Shown here: positions 8,755 through 16,975 of the stretch, piece by piece
Numbering within the stretch: position 1 is the stretch's first letter
Layout of the letters: every line of letters starts with the position of its first letter
Source of the DNA: an uncultured Clostridium sp.
Lineage (GTDB): Bacteria; Bacillota; Clostridia; TANB77; CAG-508
Assembly: GCA_900552135.1 (NCBI GenBank)
Contig: URYN01000009.1
Location: 3,168 to 67,167, forward strand
Reading direction: 5' to 3'
Length of the DNA: 64,000 bases
The notes under the pieces: model-generated
The model's database searches: none
The model's input: the letters and a program-made list of their open reading frames with translations, nothing else
Told to the model about the DNA's origin: nothing
Program-made: the position numbers and the translations under genes

Positions 8755-11415
8755 TTAGCTTATCCACTGTTTTATTGATTGTATTATGCACATTACATAT
8801 ACTTTTAAATAGAATCCCACTGTTATTACAATATAAATTCCGAATCCCATATTTACTATTATCTTGTCTAGCAGTCCGTCTTTTTTTATAAATCTTTTTA
8901 TTCCGAATGTGTATATCAATATTATTACAAGTGTAGCTATAGATAGTTCTATTCCTAACTTCATCTTTGCTGGTATGAATGTAAGTTCTATTTCATTTGT
9001 TCCTTCCTTCAACTCAAGGCTCATGTATGTATTGAATGTTCTGTTTACATTTGTTGTTTCACCATTATTTGTGCCTGTCCAGCCTGCGTCATAAGTAATT
9101 GGTAAGAATAGTTTTTGTCCTGCTTTTGCATTTTCTATTTTAATACTTATTTTGTTTCCTTCTATTTTTATATCTTTGGTACACTCTTCTTTGTAGTCTG
9201 CAAATGCGTTCTCATATTTTTCTAATGATAATGTAGCAAATTTCAAGTTACATTTTCCTTTGTAGCTTCTTGCCTCTATCTCTACTTCTTCATTTTCAAA
9301 TTTTCCTAAGTTTATAAGTCCATTGCTATATCTGTATGGGTATATTGTGTTTTCATAATCGTTAATCCAAGGAACTTTTACTGTTTCTCCATTGACTTTT
9401 ATGCTATATAGTGAAGTATCTTCTTCACTTCCATACACATATAAATATGATTTTTCATTTACATTTACTTTGTACTTGAAGGTTTCGACTTTTTCATCTT
9501 TACTGATTGATTCTCTTTCCGAATCTACTTTTTCTATTATGTCTTCTGTTTTATTGAATAGTTGTTTGTATACATAGTTTTGTGTTGCATAAACATCATC
9601 TGCCTGTGGTATAGTGCTTATGTCATTATTGTTTTCATATATAATTCCATAAGGAAGTACGTTTTTATATTCATATAGATTAATATTTTCTTTAGATGTT
9701 CCATCATATTTGAATATTTCGCCGTCTAGTTCACTATTCGAGAATACATATTTTACGCCTAAAATCGCATCAAAAATTGGTGTTCCTCCTGCATCTCCAA
9801 GTTTTGTGTAGTTTCTGGTGTATCCTAAACTTGAATGTGTTTCTACTTGTTCTTTGCTTATTACATGTAAGAAAGTAGACATAGATGGAGCATCTAATAC
9901 CAATGGATAGTTTTCTGTCAAATTTTGATCTGGATCTCTATATCTGTAAAGTTCTGTTTCATTTGTCTTGAATTTTTCTAACAAATTGTCTGCTACTAAA
10001 ATTGAACTATCTGAGTGTTCTGCTCCTCCTCTTGCACTTTCCGGTACTCCAATATAAGCTAATCCATGAAGTATAATTTCAGCAATCACAACAAATGCTA
10101 TTAGTCCATTTCTCAATTTTATTTTTTCTATTTTCAAAAGTTCTCTTATGATGTACGCAAATAAAATAGTTTGAATACAAATTGATAAAAAGTTATTTGT
10201 TTTAATCCTGAATGCAGGTTGGCCTTGGTTTATTTCTGTTATTGTTGTTGGTGTTAAAATTATAATTGGTATAAGTGCTAAGATTATAAAAATAACATCT
10301 GCTATTTCAAATTTTTTATCATTTTTGTAATATTTTGTAATGTAGTACATTGCACAATTCATCATAACAAATATTGGTATAAAGCCATATCTGAATGGAA
10401 AGCTGTTGTGTGAACCTGTATGCCATAACATATTTATTCTTTCAAATAATATGGGCAAGACGCCACATATCAATAGACTTAATAACAGCATTTTTACTGT
10501 ATTGTCTTTTTTGAAATATTTTACTAAGCTTACAGTTCCTAATAAACTTAGTGATGATAACATTAAGAATGTTAGTTTCATTCCTGCTTCGTAATTTCTT
10601 ACTATTGTAGCCTTTTGTCCGGCCATTCTGTATGAACTCATTGTTTGTGAAAATGCTGGTAAGAAAGAGAACATCGATAAAAATAGTGATAAAATTACTG
10701 CAATTACAATTTTTCCTGCAACTCTTTTTCTATCTTCTTTCTTTGCATAGAAGAATACTGCAAATGGCAGGCAAGATAATATAAAGAATAGAATCATATA
10801 TGATATGTAGTAGCTAATTATCAAGCTTAATGTTAGTATTACAATAAATAATCCAGATTTGTTTTGAGTAAGAAGTCTGTGCACTCCTAAGCAGAATATT
10901 GGGAATATTGCAACAACGTCAAGCCACATTATGTTTGTATAGCTGATTAAAACATAAGCAGATAATGAGTACATTACGCTAAATAAAACTTTCCAAAACT
11001 CTAAGCTCGAGCCTTCGTTCTCACTTTTCTTGTATATTTTGTCAAAGAATATGTATGTTGATAGAGCTATAAATGCTATTCTTATTAATAATAAATACGA
11101 GAATGCATATATTATATTTTCTCTCTTGAATAATGCAATTAGCCATGCAAATGGACTTGCAAATCCATCAAGTAATACTCCTCCAAATACATTTGAACCA
11201 CTACCTAAAGTGTATGAATAGAATAGAGATTTTCCACCTCTTAATATGTCCCATAATAGATGATAAAAAGTCTCGTAAGATTGTCCCATATCCGCATGTG
11301 CGACAGTCATTCCTCCAAAAGGATAAATTCCTTTAATTGCATATAAAATTAGCGTTATGGCTATTGCAATCGCTGGTGAAATTAAAAATTTACCGTATTT
11401 TTTTACTTTTTCCAT
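8755..11415 (-). CDS. YfhO-family large membrane protein
   Basis: 886 residues. About a dozen hydrophobic helices occupy residues 10-470, with the family-typical early motifs TVAHADMGQSYETFYH and LFYSYTLGSGSNVFGG and the loop HNSFPFRYGF. A large extracytoplasmic beta-rich domain (about 490-830) follows, then C-terminal helices. In Bacillus, YfhO contributes to glycosylation of lipoteichoic acid, and the family belongs to the GT-C-like polytopic transferases; a lipid-linked sugar transferase role is inferred. The ATG at 11415 has GGAG eight bases upstream; the in-frame GTG two codons earlier is too close to it. Length and architecture are normal for the family. It is a monocistronic unit after the inverted hairpins at 11.5 kb. 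Confidence 0.85.
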   Translation of the reverse strand: MEKVKKYGKFLISPAIAIAITLILYAIKGIYPFGGMTVAHADMGQSYETFYHLLWDILRGGKSLFYSYTLGSGSNVFGGVLLDGFASPFAWLIALFKRENIIYAFSYLLLIRIAFIALSTYIFFDKIYKKSENEGSSLEFWKVLFSVMYSLSAYVLISYTNIMWLDVVAIFPIFCLGVHRLLTQNKSGLFIVILTLSLIISYYISYMILFFILSCLPFAVFFYAKKEDRKRVAGKIVIAVILSLFLSMFSFLPAFSQTMSSYRMAGQKATIVRNYEAGMKLTFLMLSSLSLLGTVSLVKYFKKDNTVKMLLLSLLICGVLPILFERINMLWHTGSHNSFPFRYGFIPIFVMMNCAMYYITKYYKNDKKFEIADVIFIILALIPIIILTPTTITEINQGQPAFRIKTNNFLSICIQTILFAYIIRELLKIEKIKLRNGLIAFVVIAEIILHGLAYIGVPESARGGAEHSDSSILVADNLLEKFKTNETELYRYRDPDQNLTENYPLVLDAPSMSTFLHVISKEQVETHSSLGYTRNYTKLGDAGGTPIFDAILGVKYVFSNSELDGEIFKYDGTSKENINLYEYKNVLPYGIIYENNNDISTIPQADDVYATQNYVYKQLFNKTEDIIEKVDSERESISKDEKVETFKYKVNVNEKSYLYVYGSEEDTSLYSIKVNGETVKVPWINDYENTIYPYRYSNGLINLGKFENEEVEIEARSYKGKCNLKFATLSLEKYENAFADYKEECTKDIKIEGNKISIKIENAKAGQKLFLPITYDAGWTGTNNGETTNVNRTFNTYMSLELKEGTNEIELTFIPAKMKLGIELSIATLVIILIYTFGIKRFIKKDGLLDKIIVNMGFGIYIVITVGFYLKVYVMCIIQSIKQWIS

Positions 11416-11451
11416 AATCACATCTCCTTTTTTCTATGCCTATTTAGAAAT

Positions 11452-11488
11452 AAATCGCCCAATAGGGACGTCCCTTTTTGGGCGATTT
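11452..11488. repeat. Dispersed GGGACGTCCC hairpin, copy 1
   Basis: AAATCGCCC (11452-11460) pairs with GGGCGATTT (11480-11488) around the palindromic core GGGACGTCCC (11465-11474). Member of a family with copies at 11521, 12817, 45691 and 57916, a half copy at 61083 and a relative at 40068. Confidence 0.85.
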
Positions 11489-11520
11489 ATTAATTTCTTT
11501 ATATATATGAAAAATATATC

Positions 11521-11553
11521 TTCGCCCAAAAAAGGACATCCCTATTGGGCGAA
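11521..11553. repeat. Dispersed GGGACGTCCC hairpin, copy 2 (inverted)
   Basis: TTCGCCC...GGGCGAA with core AGGACATCCC, in the opposite orientation to copy 1. An AT-rich stretch of about 35 bp (ATTAATTT...TATATGAAA) follows copy 1 and is repeated after copy 2, as if a unit had duplicated. The pair lies downstream of the fucO-type gene and may terminate its operon. Confidence 0.8.
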
Positions 11554-11643
11554 AATATTAATTTTTTTACATATATGAAATAATGTATCTTTACTCAATA
11601 AATTATCCTAATTCAGCAAAGTTTCCTTTATTTCTTATTTTTA

Positions 11644-12801
11644 TTACCAAGCTTTTTCATATAAGTCTATGAAGTCTTGTTTTGTTACTTCTCTTGGATT
11701 TCCTGGTTTACAAGGGTCAACCATTGCTTTATCTGCAAGCATTGCGAAATCTTTCTTCTTTGCTCCAACATCTTTTACTGTTTGAGTTATTCCAACAGCT
11801 TCTGATAAGTCTCTTACTTTTTCGCATAATGTCTTTACAGCTTCTTCATCTGTGAATTTCATTGCATTTATTCCCATTCCCTGTGTTAAAATTTCTTTAT
11901 ATAGGTCTGCACAAACAGCTCCATTAAATTCTAGTACAGTTGGAAGTAATATTGCATTTGCTAAACCGTGAGGTGTATCATAAACAGCTCCTAATTGATG
12001 TGCCATTGAGTGAACTATTCCAAGTCCAACATTTGAGAATCCCATTCCAGCTATATATTGACCTAATCCAACATCATCTATTGCTTTTTGATCTTTATCA
12101 TTTACAGCAGCTGCTAAATTTTTGTAAATTAGTTGAATTGCTTTCATAGAGAACATTTGAGACATTGTGTTGTGTGCCTTTGTTATATATCCTTCTATTG
12201 CATGTGTTAATGCGTCCATTCCAGTTGCAGCAGCTAATTTTTTTGGCATAGAAGCCATAAGTTCTGTATCAACTATTGCTAAAACTGGTATATCATGTGG
12301 GTCAACACAAACCATTTTTACTTTTCTTTCTTCATCTGTTATAACATAGTTTATTGTAACTTCTGCTGCAGTTCCTGCTGTTGTTGGCATTGCAATCATT
12401 GGAAGTCCTTTTTTCTTTGTGTTTGATAGTCCGTTTAGAGAAACAACATCATCTCTATCAGGATTTTCCATTAGTATAGATATAGCTTTTGCTGTATCCA
12501 TGCTTGATCCTCCACCTACTGCAAGAATAACATCTGGTCTAAACCATCTGCTCTTCTTATAACCTGTTAATACGTTTTCTATTGAAGGATTTGGTTTTAC
12601 TTCATCATATAATTCGTATTTAACTCTTCCTTCTTCAAGAATATTCATAACTTTGTCTGTAACTCCTGCATCAACAAGAGATTTGTCAGATACTAAAAAT
12701 ACTCTTTTGTATCCTCTGTCTTTTAGTTCATCTAATAAAACTTCTCTAGCTCCAAAGCCAAAATATGAAGTTTCGTTTAATATAAATCTTGTATTTGCCA
12801 T
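11644..12801 (-). CDS. fucO: Iron-dependent alcohol dehydrogenase, lactaldehyde reductase (FucO) type
   Basis: 385 residues. Close resemblance to FucO along its length: the start MANTRFILNETSYFG, NAD-binding AVGGGSSMDTAKA, the long identical-looking stretch around PTTAGTAAEVTINY and VCVDPHDIP, and the iron ligands Asp and His in GMDALTHAIEGY plus the two His in HSMAHQLGA and TPHGLANA. FucO interconverts lactaldehyde and 1,2-propanediol with NAD(H); related enzymes reduce other short aldehydes. It is the last gene of the FIST-aldehyde dehydrogenase-FucO operon, so both enzymes could handle the same aldehyde in reductive and oxidative directions. The ATG at 12801 has GGAG eight bases upstream; a hairpin repeat fills the gap before it. 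Confidence 0.82.
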   Translation of the reverse strand: MANTRFILNETSYFGFGAREVLLDELKDRGYKRVFLVSDKSLVDAGVTDKVMNILEEGRVKYELYDEVKPNPSIENVLTGYKKSRWFRPDVILAVGGGSSMDTAKAISILMENPDRDDVVSLNGLSNTKKKGLPMIAMPTTAGTAAEVTINYVITDEERKVKMVCVDPHDIPVLAIVDTELMASMPKKLAAATGMDALTHAIEGYITKAHNTMSQMFSMKAIQLIYKNLAAAVNDKDQKAIDDVGLGQYIAGMGFSNVGLGIVHSMAHQLGAVYDTPHGLANAILLPTVLEFNGAVCADLYKEILTQGMGINAMKFTDEEAVKTLCEKVRDLSEAVGITQTVKDVGAKKKDFAMLADKAMVDPCKPGNPREVTKQDFIDLYEKAW

Positions 12802-12816
12802 AATTTTTCTCCTTTT

Positions 12817-12848
12817 TTCGCCCAATATGGACGTCCCTTTTGGGCGAA
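12817..12848. repeat. Dispersed GGGACGTCCC hairpin, copy 3
   Basis: TTCGCCC/GGGCGAA stem with core TGGACGTCCC, filling nearly the whole gap between the aldehyde dehydrogenase stop (12858) and the ribosome binding site of the fucO-type gene. In that place it could attenuate or separate expression of the two genes. Confidence 0.85.
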
Positions 12849-12857
12849 TTTAAATTT

Positions 12858-14489
12858 TTATAATATATTTTTTAAGACTATTGTCTTTACTCTGCTCATT
12901 TCTTGTAATGTGCTTGATACTCCCTCGTTGCCTATTCCACTGTGTTTCCAGCCTCCGAATGGCATTTCAAAACTTCTGAAGAAACTTGCACCATTTACTA
13001 TTGCTCCACCACATTCTAGCTTATTGGCAATTTTTAATCCTCTTGAGTAATCTTTTGTGATTACACATCCGCAAAGTCCATAAGATGATTGATTTGCAAT
13101 TTCTATTGCTTCTTCTTCGGTGTCGAATCCTATTACTGGGATTACAGGTCCGAATATTTCCATGTCTTTTGCAACGTCCATATCCTTTGTTACATTATCT
13201 AGTATTGTTGGATAATAGAATGCATCTTCTCTTTTTCCTCCGCAAACTAATGTTGCACCTTGTTCAATTGTTTTGTTTACTTGTTCTTCTATTCTTTGTG
13301 CAGCATGAATATTTATCATTGGTCCCATTTGAGTATCTTCTTTACTTGGGTCTCCGACTCTTAATTTTGATATTACATCTTTCATTCTGTCTATGAATTC
13401 TTGTTTTCTTGAATTATGAATTAAGAATCTCTTGCTTGCACAGCAAACTTGACCTCCATTGTACAATCTTCCCCAGATTGTTTCTTTTATTGCTAAGTTC
13501 ATGTCTCCATCTTCTAACATTATGAAAGCATCATTTCCGCCTAGCTCTAGCATTACATGTGTTAAGTTTTGAGAAGCTGTTCCCATTGTTTGAATTCCTG
13601 CCCCAGTGCTTCCTGTTAAAGAAACTAAAGACACTCCTTTATGTCTTGCTAATGCTTGACCAACAATAGGTCCATCTCCTGTAACTACTTGAATTACACC
13701 TGCTGGAACACCTGCTTCTACCATTAATTTAACATATTCTATTAATGTTAATGGATTGTAATTTGATGGCTTTATAATTATCGAGTTTCCCATCATCAAT
13801 GCAGGTGGTACTTTTTGGCAAAATAAATCACTTGGGAAGTTAAATGGTATTATTGCAACTATAACTCCAAGAGGTGCTCTAGTTGTAATTTGCATTGTTT
13901 TCTCGTTTCCTAATTCAGATGAACCAACTAAGCTTTCTCCATATAAGTGTTTTGCTTTTTCAACAAACCCACGTACACCAATTCTTACATTTGCAATTTC
14001 CCCTCTCGCCTCTGTTATTGGCTTTCCTGTTTCAGCAGATAATAAACCTGCTAAACGCTCTTTGTTTTCATCTACTAAATCTACGAACTTATAAAGGATT
14101 TCACCTCTATCATAAATTGAAACTTTTTCCCATTCTTTTTGCATATCTTTTGCAACTGTAACAGCTTCATCAACATCCTCCAAGCTAATGTTTGGAACCT
14201 TGTCTATTAACTCGCCTGTTGCAGGATTTACAACTTCTATCTTAGCACCATTAGAGCTTTCTTTCCAATCTCTTCCTATTAAAACTTTCACACAATCGCC
14301 TTCCTTCTTTTTTAAATTAGATTCTACAATCCTTTTACCTTCTTGAATCACATTTCCGGTGACCTTAATCACGCTATCTAAAACTTTTTCAAATTTTAGA
14401 TTTAATTTACTTTGATCAGAGCCTTTTTCAGCCTCGTAATCTTCTTGCTGGCAAGGCTCCTCTAACTCTGCCTTCCCAGAGTTTGGCAT
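12858..14489 (-). CDS. NAD(P)-dependent aldehyde dehydrogenase with N-terminal extension
   Basis: 543 residues; the catalytic ALDH fold begins near residue 70 (VLIGRDWKESS). Visible signatures are IPFNFPSDLF, IIKPSNYNPL, the Rossmann-loop SLTGSTGAG, general-base Glu in LELGG and the nucleophile Cys in GGQVCCASKR, with the late EIFGPV motif. It oxidises an aldehyde to its acid; with a FucO-type partner, lactaldehyde to lactate is a reasonable guess, but substrate is not provable. The first 70 residues are unusual: an acidic start, then a predicted amphipathic helix (FEKVLDSVIKVTGNVIQEG). The ATG follows the TGA of the FIST gene without a gap, so translation is probably coupled. A shorter start would leave the fold intact and cannot be excluded. 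Confidence 0.82.
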   Translation of the reverse strand: MPNSGKAELEEPCQQEDYEAEKGSDQSKLNLKFEKVLDSVIKVTGNVIQEGKRIVESNLKKKEGDCVKVLIGRDWKESSNGAKIEVVNPATGELIDKVPNISLEDVDEAVTVAKDMQKEWEKVSIYDRGEILYKFVDLVDENKERLAGLLSAETGKPITEARGEIANVRIGVRGFVEKAKHLYGESLVGSSELGNEKTMQITTRAPLGVIVAIIPFNFPSDLFCQKVPPALMMGNSIIIKPSNYNPLTLIEYVKLMVEAGVPAGVIQVVTGDGPIVGQALARHKGVSLVSLTGSTGAGIQTMGTASQNLTHVMLELGGNDAFIMLEDGDMNLAIKETIWGRLYNGGQVCCASKRFLIHNSRKQEFIDRMKDVISKLRVGDPSKEDTQMGPMINIHAAQRIEEQVNKTIEQGATLVCGGKREDAFYYPTILDNVTKDMDVAKDMEIFGPVIPVIGFDTEEEAIEIANQSSYGLCGCVITKDYSRGLKIANKLECGGAIVNGASFFRSFEMPFGGWKHSGIGNEGVSSTLQEMSRVKTIVLKNIL

Positions 14490-15662
14490 TCATTTATTCT
14501 TGCCAAATCCAGTGAATGAAAGCATTAATCCACCACAAGTATTTTCTCCGTGATCTTCTGTTCCATATTCACCAAATGTAAATACAGTTAAGAATGGAAC
14601 ACCTTTTGCTTCCTTCTTTAATTGTTTTGCAACTTCATCAATTCTGTCGCCTATTCCTAATTTTCTTCCACCACAGTGAACTAGTAAATAAGCTCCTGCT
14701 TCACATGGAAGGCTTGTTCTTACAGTTTTTAAAGTTTTTCCTGTTGAATCTATTAACTCATCAACACTTGCTTGCATTTGAATTACTGCAGTGTTTATTG
14801 CTAAGTTATTTCCAATATTCATTGATAAATCTTCGTTTCCAACCATTGGGTGACGAATTGCTATTAATGAACCCAATCTATCTTTTACTCCTAAAGGCTC
14901 TGTTATAGTAGATGAAAGTAAATTCATTCCCATTAAATCTTTTACTTTTTTGCCTGTCCATTTTGCATAAACATTCATGGCAGGTTTTCCATCTATTTCA
15001 ACTAATTGTCTTTTTCCATTTAATTTTGTTATGATTCCAGAATTTACAGTTTCATGATAAGCTCCTGTATATTTGTTTATCATTGGTTTATTTGTGTAGA
15101 AGAATGCCACAGCAACACCATCTGAGAAGCATTTATCGTTTGTGAAGATTTTCCAATCTCCTGCAACTGCATCATCAGCAGCACTTCCACCAAAGAAAGG
15201 AACACAGCCTATTACATCTTCTATACCCTTTACATATTCTTCTTCCTCAGCTGGAGAAGCAACCATGTAGAAGTATGCGGGTGCTCTGTCTGTTCCAACT
15301 TTTGCCATTGCCTCTTTTGCAACTTTTCTTCCTGTTTCTCTTGGATTTTTTCCACGCTCTGAACCAGCAACACCAACTGCTGTTTCGTCATCACCTATTG
15401 CAAGCATTCCAGCAAATCCATCTTCTGATGAAATTACACCATCTGGTACAATTATTGCTCCTGAAGAAGTACATCCAATTATTGGAGCTGTTCCTAAAAC
15501 TGATTTTGCTCCTTCTAATAATTTGTTCTGATTGTATTTTACAGAACTAAATAAAAAGGCAACTTTAGTCTCCATAAGATTTACAACTGCCTTCTCAGCA
15601 CACGCTTTACCAGCTGTATAGCTGTCTTTATCTGTGCTATAACTTACATTTGATTTTAACAT
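14490..15662 (-). CDS. FIST-domain protein (FIST_N + FIST_C)
   Basis: 390 residues. The N-terminal FIST_N part contains VAFLFSSVKYNQ, IIGCTSSGAII and FFGGSAADDA; the C-terminal FIST_C part contains YLLVHCGGRKLGIG and the closing TFGEYG...CGGLMLSFTGFG. FIST domains are proposed sensors of small ligands, often amino-acid-like, and usually sit in signalling proteins; here the domain stands alone with no transmitter domain. It is the first gene of an operon with an aldehyde dehydrogenase and a FucO-type dehydrogenase, which suggests that it binds or senses the metabolite handled by them. GGAGG precedes the ATG by seven bases and a sigma-A-like promoter lies just upstream. Confidence 0.87.
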   Translation of the reverse strand: MLKSNVSYSTDKDSYTAGKACAEKAVVNLMETKVAFLFSSVKYNQNKLLEGAKSVLGTAPIIGCTSSGAIIVPDGVISSEDGFAGMLAIGDDETAVGVAGSERGKNPRETGRKVAKEAMAKVGTDRAPAYFYMVASPAEEEEYVKGIEDVIGCVPFFGGSAADDAVAGDWKIFTNDKCFSDGVAVAFFYTNKPMINKYTGAYHETVNSGIITKLNGKRQLVEIDGKPAMNVYAKWTGKKVKDLMGMNLLSSTITEPLGVKDRLGSLIAIRHPMVGNEDLSMNIGNNLAINTAVIQMQASVDELIDSTGKTLKTVRTSLPCEAGAYLLVHCGGRKLGIGDRIDEVAKQLKKEAKGVPFLTVFTFGEYGTEDHGENTCGGLMLSFTGFGKNK

Positions 15663-15713
15663 AATTTATCCTCCTTAGTATATTTTGTGCGATTTTTCCT
15701 ATAGCATGTTTAG

Positions 15714-15742
15714 ATTATATCAATAAGTAAAATTTTATTCAA
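15714..15742 (-). promoter_or_regulatory. Sigma-A-type promoter of the FIST-ALDH-fucO operon
   Basis: On the minus strand TTGAAT (15737-15742) and TATAAT (15714-15719) with a 17-bp spacer, about 50 bp before the FIST start. Confidence 0.65.
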
Positions 15743-15780
15743 GTATTTACAAAAATGTAATAAAAATGTAATAAACTGTT

Positions 15781-16470
15781 TTATATTACCATTATTACTG
15801 CATATATTAATATTCTTACTAGCATTTTTATAGCCAGTGTATAATTATATAATTTAATTCCTATTTTATTTATTGCTATGTACTCTTGTATTATTTTTTC
15901 TTTTTCATCAGCAGTTACTGCTTCTGCTTTTTCTATGTATTCTTTTGATAGATATTCTGCTCTTGTCATGGCATCTATCTCCAAAAAACTTCTTACTGCA
16001 TACAATACGAATTGCAAGAATACGAACATCCATAAACACATTTCTGATATTGCATAATTTATTATATTAAATAGGTTTAAAATTGCAATTATTAAAAAAT
16101 ATAAATTATTCAAATTTGCAAATATTACATTAAACTTCAATATTATTTTATTTTGCGTAGAGTGTATACATTCGTGTATTACAGTCTGTACCCTTGTTAT
16201 AGCATTTACTTTTCCAATCAGAATTTTATTTTTCATTACAAGGTACAAACTTGTTCTTGAACTATTGTCCTCTTCTATTTTTACTTCTTCATTTTTCAAG
16301 TTTTTTAATGTTTGCTTGCATATATCTGCATTGCTTGGAAATTTTTGTGCTATTGTGTTTAATTCTTCACTCTCTGCAACTTCTTTTAATTTTTTGAAAT
16401 ATCCAAGTTTTATATTTAATCCTATTGTTAGTAAAACCATTGCAACTATTACACTTAAAATAATTATCAT
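15781..16470 (-). CDS. Membrane zinc metallopeptidase, YugP-like
   Basis: 229 residues. An N-terminal membrane helix (about 3-20) is followed by a cytosolic part, then the zinc-binding HExxH motif as VIHECIHSTQ, two or three hydrophobic helices, and FLEIDAMTRAEYLS, which matches the EFDAS.RA motif supplying the third ligand in the YugP family (PF04298). A C-terminal helix closes it. The protein is probably a membrane-embedded protease of unknown substrate. GGAGG precedes the ATG by six bases. Downstream of YlbF but behind a terminator, so mostly its own unit. The HECIH form, with Cys inside the motif, is slightly unusual but acceptable. Confidence 0.7.
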   Translation of the reverse strand: MIIILSVIVAMVLLTIGLNIKLGYFKKLKEVAESEELNTIAQKFPSNADICKQTLKNLKNEEVKIEEDNSSRTSLYLVMKNKILIGKVNAITRVQTVIHECIHSTQNKIILKFNVIFANLNNLYFLIIAILNLFNIINYAISEMCLWMFVFLQFVLYAVRSFLEIDAMTRAEYLSKEYIEKAEAVTADEKEKIIQEYIAINKIGIKLYNYTLAIKMLVRILIYAVIMVI

Positions 16471-16485
16471 AAGGTTCCTCCTATT

Positions 16486-16540
16486 CTACAAAAAGAGCGT
16501 AATAAATACACCTCTAGATTATATTTATACGCTCTTATTT
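16486..16540 (-). terminator. Terminator after the ylbF-family gene
   Basis: AAGAGCGTA and TACGCTCTT pair across a 25-base AT-rich loop; on the minus strand the stem is followed by TTTTTGTAG. Confidence 0.75.
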
Positions 16541-16579
16541 CATTCTTTATTTTAACAATTAACCCTTTTATAATACTTT

Positions 16580-16918
16580 TTATAGTACATCTCTTACTGC
16601 TTCAGCGATTATTTTATTTACATCTGTTAGCATAACATTGAATTGCATTTCTGCTTCAAAATACTCTTTTATTTTTTCATCTTGTATTAGCTCTGCATAT
16701 TTTTCTTGTAGCAATTTATTTTGTTCTTGCAATTCTGAATCATTATTGCCTTGCATTGCCTTTACTTGAATATTGTATCTTAAATGTTCAAATTCTTCAA
16801 TTTTTTCTTTCTTGCTTGCATCAGATTCTATATTACTTTTTAGTCTCTTATATCTTTCATACTCGCTTGATTCTTTTATTTCTTTTGCAAGTTTGTTTGC
16901 CATATCGTATACCTGCAT
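16580..16918 (-). CDS. YlbF/YmcA-family protein
   Basis: 112 residues, all-helical and rich in Glu and Lys, with the family layout MANKLAKEIKESSEYERYKRLK...EEFEHLRYNIQ...LIQDEKIKEYFEAE (PF06133). In Bacillus, YlbF, YmcA and YaaT form a complex that binds RNase Y and influences mRNA maturation, competence, biofilm and sporulation. Which paralogue this is cannot be decided from the sequence alone. GGAGG precedes the ATG by six bases. It sits 57 bp beyond the GT4 gene on the same strand and may be co-transcribed with it. Confidence 0.82.
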   Translation of the reverse strand: MQVYDMANKLAKEIKESSEYERYKRLKSNIESDASKKEKIEEFEHLRYNIQVKAMQGNNDSELQEQNKLLQEKYAELIQDEKIKEYFEAEMQFNVMLTDVNKIIAEAVRDVL

Positions 16919-16975
16919 ATAGAACCTCCTAATTGTACTATTATTTTTGCATTTATTTTTAGAATTATTCAGCCA

